60,677 nucleotides of DNA from CALCNS01 sp937897315 (GTDB lineage Bacteria > Bacillota > JAAYKD01). The translations under genes were made by a program, and so were the position numbers. Shown here piece after piece: positions 1-8,589 of the stretch; positions within the stretch are counted from its first letter, which is position 1, and each line of letters starts with the position of its first letter. Under the pieces are notes generated by a model. The model did not search any database. It was not told where the DNA came from and saw only the letters and a list, made by a program, of their open reading frames with translations. The stretch spans positions 1 to 60,677 of the forward strand of contig DAINOJ010000014.1 in NCBI GenBank assembly GCA_036744005.1. Reading direction: 5' to 3'.

Positions 1-2
1 TG

Positions 3-107
3 GGGGTACTTGGTGCTTGGATTGGCCAGACCATCGATATCAGTATTCGTAGTTTGTTCATCTTCGCTCGATATCGAAGTGGGAAATGGCGTAGCATCAA
101 AGTTTAA
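3..107 (+). CDS. MATE-family efflux protein, C-terminal fragment
   Basis: This is the last 34 codons of a gene entering from the left edge, read in the frame that ends at TAA 105-107. The peptide ends in GQTIDISIRSLFIFARYRSGKW, close to the cytoplasmic tail after the last helix of MATE (multidrug and toxin extrusion) transporters, where a G-x-W-I-G-Q start, an arginine and an RYxSGKW signature are common. These proteins export cationic drugs or metabolites in exchange for Na+ or H+. The next gene starts 15 bases after the stop behind a GAGGAGG ribosome site, so the two may be cotranscribed. Only the tail is visible, so the family call is moderate and the substrate unknown. Confidence 0.55.
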   Translation, partial: GVLGAWIGQTIDISIRSLFIFARYRSGKWRSIKV

Positions 108-122
108 AGAGGAGGAGTTCGT

Positions 123-1208
123 ATGACAGGTCTTCCACTCGGATGCAGCATCTACAGTAGTACTAACCAGGAACAAGTGAATGAGTTGTTGAGAAGTGCA
201 AAGGAGATGGGCATGAAGTATGTCTTCACCTCTTTGCACATTCCGGAGGAATCGCAAGAAGTATTGTCTTTCTTAGAACCGTTGCTTCAGAAAGCCCATC
301 GCTTGGGGTTGGAAGTCATAGCCGATATCAGCCCAGTCAGTTTGCAACGATTGGGGCTATCTCATATTGAGGACTTGTTAGGTTGGAACATGGATTGGTG
401 GCGGGTTGATTATGGATTTGACATCCATGAACTGGTCAAACTCCATGCAAAGACCGGCCTGATGATCAATGCCTCTTTAGCTAATCGTGCTTATATGCAA
501 GAACTGACTCAAAGGATTCACACAACAAAAAGGTTGGCGGCCTGTCATAATTTTTATCCTAAACCATTTAGTGGAATGTCCACTGAGTATATTCAACGTC
601 AGAATGAGCTTTGTCATGATTTTGGGATACCCGTTTTCGGTTTTATTGCCGGAGATGGTCAAAAACGCGGTCCCATAGAAAAAGGCCTGCCTACCGTGGA
701 AGAAACACGATGGGTCAGACCTATGCAAGCGGCGTTACTGTTATGGAAAGAGTGTGGGTGCGATGTAGTTCTGGTTGGGGATCCGACTTGCTCTTTGCAA
801 AGCCAATTTGAGCTTGCGAATCTGACCCAAAATAGGGTGTCTTTGCGCGTGCAGCTCCATATCGAGGAGCAACATTGGTATCATCAGATTCAAGAGGAAA
901 GAATGGATAGTTCTCCTTATGTCATTCGGTCAGTCACCAGTCGTCCTTATGCACTACAAGGAACGAATGTTGCTTCTCGACCTACAGCCGAGAGGAGAAA
1001 AGCAGGGAGCATATGGCAGGCCAATCATCTATACCAGCGATACTCAGGGGAGATTGAAATTGCACGGGTGGATTTACCTGCGGATCCTTGGCAAAATGAA
1101 GTTGGTGAGGTTTGTCAAGAAGATATAGGTCTATTACCTTATATTCGGTCTGGTTTGCAATATTTTTTCGTTCCTCATGTGAAAGGGGAACCTCAAAGAT
1201 TGAGATAA
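123..1208 (+). CDS. MupG/DUF871-family TIM-barrel protein (possible 6-phospho-N-acetylmuramidase)
   Basis: The 361-residue product matches the MupG (formerly DUF871) family in length and layout: a TIM-barrel of roughly residues 5-240 followed by a small cyclophilin-like beta domain from about 245. Recognisable pieces are the LGCSIY start, the DISP segment near residue 68 and CHNFYPKPFSGMS near 140, which resembles the family's HNFYP-x-P-x-x-G-L/M-S motif. Characterised members cleave MurNAc-6-phosphate-GlcNAc inside the cell during peptidoglycan recycling. No PTS or murQ-like gene lies beside it here, so the exact substrate is inferred only from family. The start has GAGGAGG at 109-115. The 3' end overlaps the opposite-strand acetyltransferase by 16 bp. 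Confidence 0.75.
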   Translation: MTGLPLGCSIYSSTNQEQVNELLRSAKEMGMKYVFTSLHIPEESQEVLSFLEPLLQKAHRLGLEVIADISPVSLQRLGLSHIEDLLGWNMDWWRVDYGFDIHELVKLHAKTGLMINASLANRAYMQELTQRIHTTKRLAACHNFYPKPFSGMSTEYIQRQNELCHDFGIPVFGFIAGDGQKRGPIEKGLPTVEETRWVRPMQAALLLWKECGCDVVLVGDPTCSLQSQFELANLTQNRVSLRVQLHIEEQHWYHQIQEERMDSSPYVIRSVTSRPYALQGTNVASRPTAERRKAGSIWQANHLYQRYSGEIEIARVDLPADPWQNEVGEVCQEDIGLLPYIRSGLQYFFVPHVKGEPQRLR

Positions 1209-2110
1209 TACAAGGAAGCTTGGTCAATCACCACGAATTGTTGAGCAGTATATAATCTTCTGGCAGGTAAGTTTGCCTCACTGACCGCTAATTCCACGTT
1301 TTCTGCTTGCATGGCTTCATAGGAACTCAGGACGTGCCTTAATAATTTACCTCCCAAACCCAATCCGGAATATTCCGGAAGAATACCAAATGCCGAAATA
1401 AAACCCTTGGATGGTTCTTCCCAACTACAAAGAGCTAGTCCTGCAGGTTCATCTCTGAACTTTAACAACGTCGAGATGCTTGGATCAAACACGCCAAATC
1501 GTCCGGCATATGTCTCCGCTAGGAAGCGTTGGCAACCGATCAAGGTTGTAATATTGTGGTCCCATTTGCTTTCTTCACTACCACGAAACAATTCCACTAA
1601 CATTTTGGCAGCGGTCTTTGTATAGGTATTCTTCCAAGAGTGCATTTCAATTCCTTCGGCTTCTTCTTTGATATATCCAAAGGGGGCGTCCGCACTCATG
1701 AGCAATCGAGGACAATGTTGGAAACTCTTTTGCACCAAGGCTTTTTGTAAATCTCTGCCGAACCATGGTATGAAATCACACCGTATGGTGTGAATTTGAG
1801 AGTCTTGCTCGCATAATTGAATCAGTCCTCCGAGCAAATGGCTCAACAAAGTGACAGCGGGTTTTTTGAAGGTAGCATAAGCAAAATCAATTTGACAAAC
1901 GGGCTCTTTTAAGTGATAGATGAGGAACGCATAAACGGTAGATTGATCGGCTATAATCAAACCTTGATGACTCTCAATGAGGTCACGCAAGTTCTGCATA
2001 GTGGATACTTGGCTATAGACCGAGTCTTCCAATCCACGATTGATTTCGCTTAAAAGGGGTTCCAGTCGTAAATCCTGTGGCAGTAATCTAGAGATTTGCA
2101 TAATATCCAT
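1193..2110 (-). CDS. GNAT-family N-acetyltransferase
   Basis: This is a 305-residue protein whose C-terminal third (about 215-303) is a GNAT fold. The acetyl-CoA-binding motif A is visible as YSGLGLGGKLLRHVL, followed by the typical N-x-x-A-R-R-L-Y segment before the final strand. The N-terminal two thirds look like a degenerate first GNAT-like half, an arrangement seen in several two-domain acetyltransferases, but no second intact motif A is present. The substrate cannot be told. The start is uncertain: ATG at 2110 has no clear ribosome site, while ATG at 2101 follows GGATGG by 5 nt. It is transcribed divergently from the unknown gene at 2210 and converges on the MupG-like gene. Confidence 0.8.
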   Translation of the reverse strand: MDIMQISRLLPQDLRLEPLLSEINRGLEDSVYSQVSTMQNLRDLIESHQGLIIADQSTVYAFLIYHLKEPVCQIDFAYATFKKPAVTLLSHLLGGLIQLCEQDSQIHTIRCDFIPWFGRDLQKALVQKSFQHCPRLLMSADAPFGYIKEEAEGIEMHSWKNTYTKTAAKMLVELFRGSEESKWDHNITTLIGCQRFLAETYAGRFGVFDPSISTLLKFRDEPAGLALCSWEEPSKGFISAFGILPEYSGLGLGGKLLRHVLSSYEAMQAENVELAVSEANLPARRLYTAQQFVVIDQASLYYLNL

Positions 2111-2209
2111 CCAATTCTGTTAAAGTAAGAGAATTCAGGTATGATTTCTGTTCGGTTAGGAGATCCTCCTGCATGGTGAGAGGGATAATATAGAAAAGTA
2201 GGGATTGAT

Positions 2210-2911
2210 TTGAGAGAAGATGTAGTCTACAGCATTGAAGAGCGGTTGCAAATACGTCGTGATGCCGAAACGATTTTAGAAACAGCAGGTGTTGGTTCTG
2301 GTTCCGTTACCTTAGTGCAGGGAGCCTCGATGTATCACCTTATTAGTGTGCTACTGAAAGCCGGGGTGCCTTTATCGGCGACAACCTATGACTTGGCAGA
2401 TTTTCAACTGGCTCACATCAGCAAGTCACAGCAAAACTTGCTGCGATTGACGGATGACGAAAAGGTCACCCGGGTTTTTGAACCGGAGAACGGATTGGTC
2501 TTACGTTTTCCAGAAACGGTGGGTCAAGCTCCGGTTTTGTATGTCAGCGTAAAAGCAAGACCGGCATTAAGTAGCTTGAAATTATGTCAGTTTCAGTTGC
2601 CGGAGTGGTTTTCACCGGTAGAGTACCATTTAGCTTTTTTAGACTCAGAAGAATTTACTGTTCGTCAAGAAGAGGTAGAGAAATATTTGCTAAAGCAAAT
2701 GCTAGGAGAAACTACTCCTCCCGAAGTGTATAGTTATTTGAGCAAAGGTATTGGACTAGTGATACATGTAGCACCAAAAACATTTTCTTACCGCTTTCCT
2801 GAGTTTACCCTGGAACACGTTGCTCATTGGCCAATGGACGAATTACAGAACGAACTGGAAGAAATGATGCTGAGGTTGCGACAGTATCGCACTTTCTCAG
2901 AAGATAGGTAG
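2210..2911 (+). CDS. Uncharacterised protein paired with AAA+ ATPase
   Basis: I do not recognise this 233-residue soluble protein. It has no signal peptide or membrane segment, begins with a charged helix (REDVVYSIEERLQIRRDAETILE) and ends with another (ELEEMMLRLRQYRTF). The start is TTG at 2210 with AGTAGGG at 2197-2203; no better start is nearby. It ends 12 bases before the AAA+ gene, whose AGGAGGTG ribosome site lies between, so the two are almost certainly one transcript. It could be an adaptor or substrate for the ATPase, but that is inference from position alone. Confidence 0.6.
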   Translation: MREDVVYSIEERLQIRRDAETILETAGVGSGSVTLVQGASMYHLISVLLKAGVPLSATTYDLADFQLAHISKSQQNLLRLTDDEKVTRVFEPENGLVLRFPETVGQAPVLYVSVKARPALSSLKLCQFQLPEWFSPVEYHLAFLDSEEFTVRQEEVEKYLLKQMLGETTPPEVYSYLSKGIGLVIHVAPKTFSYRFPEFTLEHVAHWPMDELQNELEEMMLRLRQYRTFSEDR

Positions 2912-2923
2912 GAGGTGATGTAG

Positions 2924-4456
2924 ATGAACTCAGTGAATCGAGAAAAACTAAGTACGTTAATAAAGGCTAGATATCCGCTTCTTTATATCCCATCTTGGGA
3001 AGAAAAACGCATTGTCGATACGTTACACGAAGTCGCAACCTCAGGATCGGTTGGAAAGGTTGTCTATACTTGGACCGTTGCCACGGGCTTAACGCGGAAA
3101 GGACTGGAGCCGATTCCCAATACGGTGCAACCCTTATCTGCTTTGGAATTTGTGGAGCGATTCGACAGGCCGGCCATCTTTATCTTCTTGGATTTTCATC
3201 CCTATTTGGATGCAAAAAACGTGACCGCACGTAAACTGAAGAACTTAGCAGGGAAGATTAAGCAGGACTTCAAAACCATCGTTTTGGTCAGCCCTACATT
3301 GAATATACCAGTGGAGTTGCAAAAAGTTGTAACCGTAGTCGACTTCTTGCTACCGGGAGAAGATGAAATCAATCAACTGCTCGATACGGTAGTCAGTCAG
3401 CAAGGAGAACGGCAGTATCGAGTGGAGCTCAATCAGGAAGAGCGGGAGAAAATGGTCAAAGCTGCCCAAGGTTTGACCCTAGATGAAATTGAAAATGCTT
3501 TTTCCAAAGCAGTTGTGACCGACGGGGTTTTAAATGCCAATGACATTGAGTTGATCCTAGAAGAAAAGCGACAAGTGATTCGTAAGACCGGTATGTTGGA
3601 ATACTATCCCATCACCGAAGGAATGGAATCGGTTGGTGGATTAGAAAACCTGAAAGAATGGCTGCGCAAGCGAGGTCGCTCTTTTACAGACGAAGCAAAA
3701 TCGTTTGGTTTACCGGCACCGAAAGGGGTTCTGATAACGGGCATGCCTGGTTGTGGCAAGAGTTTGACTGCGAAAGCGGCTTCTGCATTGTGGAAATTAC
3801 CTCTGTTACGCCTCGACATGGGAAAAATTTTCGCAGGTATTGTAGGTTCATCCGAAGAAAATATGCGCAAAGCCATACAAACAGCTGAAGCCATTGCTCC
3901 TTGTATTTTGTGGATTGATGAAATTGAAAAGGGGCTTGCAGGTAGCAGTGGGAGTGGAGATTCCGGTGTAACTGCCCGGGTCTTTGGGACTTTTTTGACT
4001 TGGATGCAAGAAAAGACCGCAGCTGTCTTTGTCTTTGCTACAGCCAACGCCATTGAAAGACTACCCGCTGAGTTGTTAAGAAAAGGTCGATTCGATGAGA
4101 TTTTCTTCGTGGACTTGCCCCAAACGAAAGAAAGAGAAGATATCTTCAAGATTCATTTGGAGAAGCGCAAGAAAAACTTAAGTGAATTTGATTTAGTCGC
4201 CTTATCTGCTGCGTCAGAGGGGTACAGCGGTTCAGAGATTGAGCAGTCGGTGGTGACCGGCATGGTAGAGGCCTTCGATGCCAATCGCGCACTGGTTCAG
4301 CAAGATATACTCATGGGCTTGGAGAAAACGGTTCCCCTTTATGCGACCATGCGGGAGCACATGTTGATGTTACGGCTTTGGGCAGAAGAACGAGCAGTGA
4401 TGGCAGCAATGCCGGAAACAAAAACCTCCCAAACCGAAGAGACTCATCAAAAATAA
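2924..4456 (+). CDS. AAA+ ATPase, Ycf46-like
   Basis: The 510-residue protein has an N-terminal domain (1-230) of the type found in Ycf46-like proteins, starting with a helix and RYPLLYIPSWEEKRIV, then one AAA+ module. Walker A is GMPGCGKS at about 273-280, Walker B is CILWIDEIEKG near 327-336, and the second region of homology with arginine finger is ATANAIERLPAELLRKGRFDE near 372-392. The lid follows. The AAA core is closest to the FtsH/katanin class but there is no protease domain or membrane anchor, so it is probably a cytoplasmic remodelling ATPase. Ycf46-like proteins are widespread in cyanobacteria and scattered elsewhere and lack a settled function. Downstream, the M20 peptidase starts after 17 bases. 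Confidence 0.8.
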   Translation: MNSVNREKLSTLIKARYPLLYIPSWEEKRIVDTLHEVATSGSVGKVVYTWTVATGLTRKGLEPIPNTVQPLSALEFVERFDRPAIFIFLDFHPYLDAKNVTARKLKNLAGKIKQDFKTIVLVSPTLNIPVELQKVVTVVDFLLPGEDEINQLLDTVVSQQGERQYRVELNQEEREKMVKAAQGLTLDEIENAFSKAVVTDGVLNANDIELILEEKRQVIRKTGMLEYYPITEGMESVGGLENLKEWLRKRGRSFTDEAKSFGLPAPKGVLITGMPGCGKSLTAKAASALWKLPLLRLDMGKIFAGIVGSSEENMRKAIQTAEAIAPCILWIDEIEKGLAGSSGSGDSGVTARVFGTFLTWMQEKTAAVFVFATANAIERLPAELLRKGRFDEIFFVDLPQTKEREDIFKIHLEKRKKNLSEFDLVALSAASEGYSGSEIEQSVVTGMVEAFDANRALVQQDILMGLEKTVPLYATMREHMLMLRLWAEERAVMAAMPETKTSQTEETHQK

Positions 4457-4473
4457 GAAAGGAGATGTTATTC

Positions 4474-5631
4474 ATGGACATTACCACTCGTTATCCCCAA
4501 CTCAAAACAACTCGTCAATGGTTCTTAGATCATGTAGATGACATGTTACAGGAGGATACTGCAATATGTCAGGTACCTTCACCCAGTTGGGACGAAGGAG
4601 ATCGAGCTATTTTCCTAAAAGATCGCTTTGAACGCTTGGGATTGGAGAACGTTTCGATTGATTCTGCATTGAATGTGATTGGCTGGCATAAGGGCACGGG
4701 TAAGGGACCGGTCATTATGTTGGCAGCTCATCACGATACTGTGTTTCCACGCGGAACAGACTTAACCGTAACTCGTAAAGAGGGTCGATTGTATGCGCCG
4801 GGCATCCGTGATAATTCCTTTGGCGTGACCAGTATGATTTGGTTGATTGAAGCCTTGAAAGCAAATCATATTCAATTACCGGGAGACTTGTTGTGCGTAG
4901 CCACCTCTGGCGAAGAGGGATTAGGCGATTTAAAAGGTATGAAAGAAGCCATGAAAACCTACCATAAGGAAGTCGATTATGTTTTGGTAATCGACGGTGC
5001 CTTGGGTGGTATTACCAATGGTGGAATCACAAGCAGACGATTGCTGGTGACGGTCACAACCGGTGGTGGACATAGCTACGGTAATTTTGGAGTTCCCAGT
5101 GCGGTGCACTCTTTAGGGAAAATGATTGCAAAAATCGCAGAGATTGAAGTGCCAACGAATCCCAAAACCACCTACAATGTGGGAGTCATTGAAGGCGGAA
5201 CTTCGGTGAATACCATTGCGGCAAAAGCTTCTTTCTTACTGGATATGCGTTCCACCCAACGTCCCTCTTTAGAGAAGGTGGAAGAACGGGTTCGTGAGAT
5301 CATTGCAGAAGTGGAAAAAGCAGATGGCGTACAAGTGGGCATTGAGCTGAAAGGAGACCGTCCAGGTGGAGAAACCGCTGAAGATCATCCACTGGTTGTT
5401 ACCGTGCAAAAGGTTTTAGCTGAATTGGGATTATCCACAGAAACCAGCTCCAGTTCTACCGATGCCAATGTTGCTATGGCATATCAGGTGCCAGCAGTTT
5501 GCTTTGGCTGCGCGTACGGTGGCAATGCACATCGCACCGATGAATGGTTGCAAATCGAAGGAATCGATTTGGGAATGACACTTTTTATCAACAGTGTGTG
5601 CTCCGTGATGGAATTACCGAAACGAGTGTAG
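4474..5631 (+). CDS. M20-family metallopeptidase
   Basis: This 385-residue zinc peptidase carries the full M20 motif set: AHHDT (H86 ligand, D88), GIRDNSFG (bridging D113), GEEG (catalytic E147 and ligand E148) and the late NAHRTDEW histidine. The lid/dimerisation domain lies between about 190 and 300. Family members are di-zinc aminopeptidases, dipeptidases or deacylases; sequence alone does not separate these, although the layout is like PepT/tripeptidase relatives. ATG 4474 was chosen because GAAAGGAG sits at 4457-4464; a longer in-frame start at 4378 would lie deep inside the AAA+ gene with no ribosome site. Likely the third gene of the 2210-5631 unit, which ends at the terminator just downstream. 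Confidence 0.85.
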   Translation: MDITTRYPQLKTTRQWFLDHVDDMLQEDTAICQVPSPSWDEGDRAIFLKDRFERLGLENVSIDSALNVIGWHKGTGKGPVIMLAAHHDTVFPRGTDLTVTRKEGRLYAPGIRDNSFGVTSMIWLIEALKANHIQLPGDLLCVATSGEEGLGDLKGMKEAMKTYHKEVDYVLVIDGALGGITNGGITSRRLLVTVTTGGGHSYGNFGVPSAVHSLGKMIAKIAEIEVPTNPKTTYNVGVIEGGTSVNTIAAKASFLLDMRSTQRPSLEKVEERVREIIAEVEKADGVQVGIELKGDRPGGETAEDHPLVVTVQKVLAELGLSTETSSSSTDANVAMAYQVPAVCFGCAYGGNAHRTDEWLQIEGIDLGMTLFINSVCSVMELPKRV

Positions 5632-5642
5632 GGTTACAATTT

Positions 5643-5679
5643 AATGCCTGAAGGAATTTTTTCCTTTGGGCATTTTTTT
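5643..5679 (+). terminator. Intrinsic terminator after M20 peptidase gene
   Basis: AATGCC-TGAAGGAA pairs with TTCCTTTGGGCATT and is followed directly by seven T. It lies 12 bases after the stop. Confidence 0.85.
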
Positions 5680-5788
5680 GAATCTAGTGCCGTAATTCTT
5701 CGCTTGCCGGATAAAGAGTCCTTCTTGTTGTGTAAATCGGCTCATATCGTCGAAAATGAGGAAATTTGACAAAATATAAGTCAGAGTC

Positions 5789-5817
5789 TTGCCTTTTTCT
5801 CCAACTTAAGATACACT
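5789..5817 (+). promoter_or_regulatory. Probable promoter of the corA leader
   Basis: TTGCCT (5789-5794), 17 nt, TACACT (5812-5817). Transcription would start near 5824, just before the ribosome site of the upstream ORF. Confidence 0.5.
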
Positions 5818-5838
5818 AGTATGTAGGAGGTGAATGTC

Positions 5839-5931
5839 ATGGAAGGTGACCCCGGAAGTAGAACAACTCCGGATTTTAAACACAAAAACGGAATACCTAC
5901 TAAGGGAGAACAATCCATGGGAATCACCTAA
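5839..5931 (+). CDS. Upstream ORF (leader peptide) of corA, 30 aa
   Basis: A 30-codon ORF starts at ATG 5839 behind an excellent TAGGAGGTG site (5824-5832) and ends at TAA 5929-5931, 44 bases before the corA start. The peptide begins M-E-G-D-P-G-S and contains further Pro/Asp pairs (TTPD) and GIPT. Early acidic residues alternating with proline are known from E. coli work to make ribosomes fall apart when magnesium is low, and the MgtL leader peptide of enterobacteria starts M-E-P-D-P. The stop codon overlaps the first arm (5930-5935) of a hairpin that competes with sequestration of the corA ribosome site. I infer that the peptide is a sensor rather than a protein with its own function. Confidence 0.65.
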   Translation: MEGDPGSRTTPDFKHKNGIPTKGEQSMGIT

Positions 5932-5968
5932 GGATTTGGGCTATCCTTTGTTTGGTATTCAAAGGAGG
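5930..5968 (+). promoter_or_regulatory. Two mutually exclusive hairpins controlling the corA ribosome site
   Basis: Structure A: AAGGAT (5930-5935) pairs with ATCCTT (5943-5948), loop 7 nt. Structure B: TCCTTTG (5944-5950) pairs with CAAAGGA (5960-5966), which buries most of the corA ribosome site AAAGGAGG (5961-5968). The two share 5944-5948 and cannot coexist. A ribosome on the upstream ORF's stop codon would cover 5930-5935, favouring B (corA off). An early drop-off would leave A free to form (corA on). There is no T-run, so this is translational rather than transcriptional control. Confidence 0.6.
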
Positions 5969-5975
5969 AGTGCCC

Positions 5976-6914
5976 ATGATTTATATTTTTAAAACGGACG
6001 AAGAGAATCGTCTTCAAACAAACCAGGAAATGGAGAAAGGTTGCTGGGTTCATCTGGTCAAACCCACCGAAGCCGAGATTCAGTCGGTCATCGATGAAAC
6101 GGGAGTTCTACCTGAATTTGTGCGCGCAGCCTTGGACGATGAAGAAAGAGCGCGAATTGAAACAGATGAAGGGCAAACCCTTATCGTTGTCGATACTCCT
6201 TTCCGTGAACCAGGAGCAGATGCAGGTGTCTTATCCACCATCCCTGTTGCCATGATTATTTTACCCAAGCTTTTGCTGACGGTATGCCTTTATGAGAATA
6301 CAGTATTGGACGATTTTGTCAAAGGGCGGGTGCGCAACGTAGAAACTTCCTTTAAAACGAGGACGATTTTACAGATGCTGTACCGGAATGCCAACCGTTT
6401 CATGTATCACCTGCGCCAAATATCCAAGCAAAGTCGCGAAGTGGAAGAAGCGCTTCATTTATCAACAGAGAACAAAGAACTTATTCAAATGATGTCACTA
6501 CAGAAAAGCTTGATTTATTTCTCCACTGCCTTGAAGTCCAACGAAGTGGTGTTGGAAAAAATGATGCGCCATGAGCAGGTTAAGAATTACCCGGAAGATG
6601 CTGAAATTCTCGAAGATGTTATCATAGAGAACAAGCAGGCGATTGAGATGACCGATATTTACAGTAATTTGTTAACCGGCACAATGGATGCCTTTGCCTC
6701 AATTATCAGCAACAATCTCAACATTGTTATGCGATTTTTGGCAGCAGTCACCATTGTGATTTCGGTACCGACCATGTTGGCCAGTTTCTATGGTATGAAT
6801 ATTACATATATGCCCTTTACAGATTCCCCTTACTCGTTTTTGGTCATTGTCCTCATCGCCCTTTCGTTGGGAGTGGCAGCGGCTTTCTGGTTGAAAAGAA
6901 GAAGAATGTTCTAA
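5976..6914 (+). CDS. corA: Magnesium/cobalt transporter CorA family
   Basis: This is a 312-residue CorA-type divalent cation channel. The N-terminal 245 residues form the cytoplasmic funnel with a long charged helix (about 130-240), and two membrane helices at the C-terminus are linked by the hallmark YGMN motif (MLASFYGMNITYMPF) that forms the pore entrance. The protein ends in a basic LKRRRMF tail, as usual. CorA works as a homopentamer importing Mg2+ (some members Co2+ or Ni2+). ATG 5976 follows AAAGGAGG by 7 nt; the in-frame TTG at 5952 lies before that site. Expression is probably governed by the upstream ORF and the paired hairpins described above, which supports Mg2+ as the physiological ion. 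Confidence 0.93.
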   Translation: MIYIFKTDEENRLQTNQEMEKGCWVHLVKPTEAEIQSVIDETGVLPEFVRAALDDEERARIETDEGQTLIVVDTPFREPGADAGVLSTIPVAMIILPKLLLTVCLYENTVLDDFVKGRVRNVETSFKTRTILQMLYRNANRFMYHLRQISKQSREVEEALHLSTENKELIQMMSLQKSLIYFSTALKSNEVVLEKMMRHEQVKNYPEDAEILEDVIIENKQAIEMTDIYSNLLTGTMDAFASIISNNLNIVMRFLAAVTIVISVPTMLASFYGMNITYMPFTDSPYSFLVIVLIALSLGVAAAFWLKRRRMF

Positions 6915-6928
6915 TGAAAATCACATAA

Positions 6929-6972
6929 AAAACGCATCCGCCTCTTTGGAAGAATCGGATGCGTTTTTTTTA
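6929..6972. terminator. Bidirectional terminator between corA and Na/Pi cotransporter
   Basis: ACGCATCCG pairs with CGGATGCGT around a 15-nt loop; it is flanked by an A-run on the left and a T-run on the right, so it serves both converging genes. Confidence 0.9.
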
Positions 6973-8589
6973 TGCGATTTGCTTACTGTCGTCAGAACCT
7001 CTGCGGACCATGTTGGCATAATGTTCCGAAATTCTTTCTAAGTGAGATAAGATATCCATATATAGAATACCGGCTCGTACTGTGCAGCTTCCAAGCTCGA
7101 GTCTTGTCATATGTCCTCGACGGCCTTGCTCGGTTAGCTGTTTGATAGACCATTCCAACCGTTGTGCCTGGAATAGCAAATCGTGGTTCTCAACCTGTGA
7201 ATCTAGGGAACGAAATGCTAAATCTGCCAATTCAGACATTTGAGTTTGGATTTGTTGTAATTCTAAATGGGCTTGCTCTGAGAATACGATTTTCTCTTCT
7301 GTTTTGTTGTTCGCTAGCTCCACCATGTCTTTCGCATGATCCCCAATTCTCTCGGCATCCCCAACGATATGCAAAATGGAGGGGATTTGCTGAGACTGAT
7401 CGGTATCCAGTCTTTGTTTCGATAAAAGAACGACATATTGGATTAACTCGGATTGCAAATTGTTTAGAATATCTTCTTCCTTCATGACATCAGGAAGTGG
7501 TGTTCGATCATTATCAAAAATGGATTGGAAGATTTGACGAACCATGAGTGTGGCAACGTCATGACAATGTTGTAATTCTTTATATAGAGCTGCAAAAGCA
7601 GCTTCGGGAGTCTCGATAAGAAGTTTATTGAGATAACGAGGTCCGTAATTGAGCTTACCTTCTTCGTCAGGAACTAACTTGTAGAGAAGTTTGACAAACA
7701 ACCCTGTAAAAGGTATGAAAAGTAGGGTTGTTGAGATATTAAATATGGTATGTAGATTAGCTATTTGTCCCACGGTATCGGAGGCGGTTGTTTGAATGAA
7801 ACGAACGATAGAGAAAAAGAAAGGTAATGCTAAAGATACGCCAGTCACGTTGAATAATACGTGAGCTATGGCGGTTCTTCGAGCTGCCCGATCGGTATGA
7901 ATCGAAGCTAGTAATGCAGTGACACAGGTGCCAATGTTATTGCCAAGGATGATTCCTGCTGCACTAGGGAAGTTGATTAACCCAACATCGGCTAATGCAA
8001 TAACCAAACCTGTGGAAGCAGATGATGATTGAATGATTGAAGTGACAAAAACGCCAATCCCTACAGCAGCTAATGGATTCGCCGTATACTTAATGATGAT
8101 ATCTCGTATCCAAGGGTTGCTCTTAACATAATCAGCTCCCGAACCCAATGTCGTGAGTCCTAAGAATAAAATGCCAAAACCAGTGATGGCATTACCAAGA
8201 TTTTTACTTCGATCGCTTTTCGCTGCTAGATTCATTACAACGCCTATGGCAATAATGGGAAGAGCATATTCTGTAATCTTTAATCGCATTAATTGCCCTG
8301 TCATTGTTGTACCAATGTTAGCTCCGTATATGACACCCAGTGCTTGTTTGAGGGTCATTAGTCCAGCATTTGTAAATCCAACCACTAATACGGTAACGGC
8401 AGAGGAAGATTGAATGATAGATGTGACCAGAGTGCCCAAACCGACACCCATAAAAAGATTATTGGTTAATGCACTAAGTATTTTGCGCAGAGAGTTCCCC
8501 GCGGCTCTTTCCAGACCATGTCCCATCATGGTAATACCCATAAGAAGCAGAGCTACTCCACCTATCATACCAAACGCGAAATCTTGCAT
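6970..8589 (-). CDS. Na+/phosphate cotransporter family protein with PhoU-like tail (paralogue 1)
   Basis: The 539-residue protein has the inverted-repeat Na/Pi cotransporter membrane domain (about 1-300). Each half carries the diagnostic QSSSA segment (SIIQSSSAVTVLVVG near 60 and SIIQSSSASTGLVIA near 187). A cytoplasmic PhoU-like helical domain follows (about 345-530; PSILHIVGDAERIGDHAKD is typical). NptA/YjbB relatives move phosphate together with sodium, in either direction depending on conditions. The start ATG has AAAGGAAG upstream. A three-copy PhoP-type box lies at 8717-8744, so it is likely phosphate-regulated. It lies directly downstream of a paralogue of nearly equal length and the same layout, separated from it by a terminator, so each has its own transcript. 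Confidence 0.9.
   Translation of the reverse strand: MQDFAFGMIGGVALLLMGITMMGHGLERAAGNSLRKILSALTNNLFMGVGLGTLVTSIIQSSSAVTVLVVGFTNAGLMTLKQALGVIYGANIGTTMTGQLMRLKITEYALPIIAIGVVMNLAAKSDRSKNLGNAITGFGILFLGLTTLGSGADYVKSNPWIRDIIIKYTANPLAAVGIGVFVTSIIQSSSASTGLVIALADVGLINFPSAAGIILGNNIGTCVTALLASIHTDRAARRTAIAHVLFNVTGVSLALPFFFSIVRFIQTTASDTVGQIANLHTIFNISTTLLFIPFTGLFVKLLYKLVPDEEGKLNYGPRYLNKLLIETPEAAFAALYKELQHCHDVATLMVRQIFQSIFDNDRTPLPDVMKEEDILNNLQSELIQYVVLLSKQRLDTDQSQQIPSILHIVGDAERIGDHAKDMVELANNKTEEKIVFSEQAHLELQQIQTQMSELADLAFRSLDSQVENHDLLFQAQRLEWSIKQLTEQGRRGHMTRLELGSCTVRAGILYMDILSHLERISEHYANMVRRGSDDSKQIA

Noticed and set aside
3604..4149. 181-codon open frame on the minus strand inside the AAA+ gene
   Set aside because: It is a shadow of the AAA+ coding frame; composition is low-complexity Ser/Pro/Lys and it has no ribosome site.
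5821..5975. M-box (ykoK) or NiCo riboswitch upstream of corA
   Set aside because: The conserved core sequences of these riboswitches are not present; the segment is better explained by the upstream ORF and two short competing hairpins.
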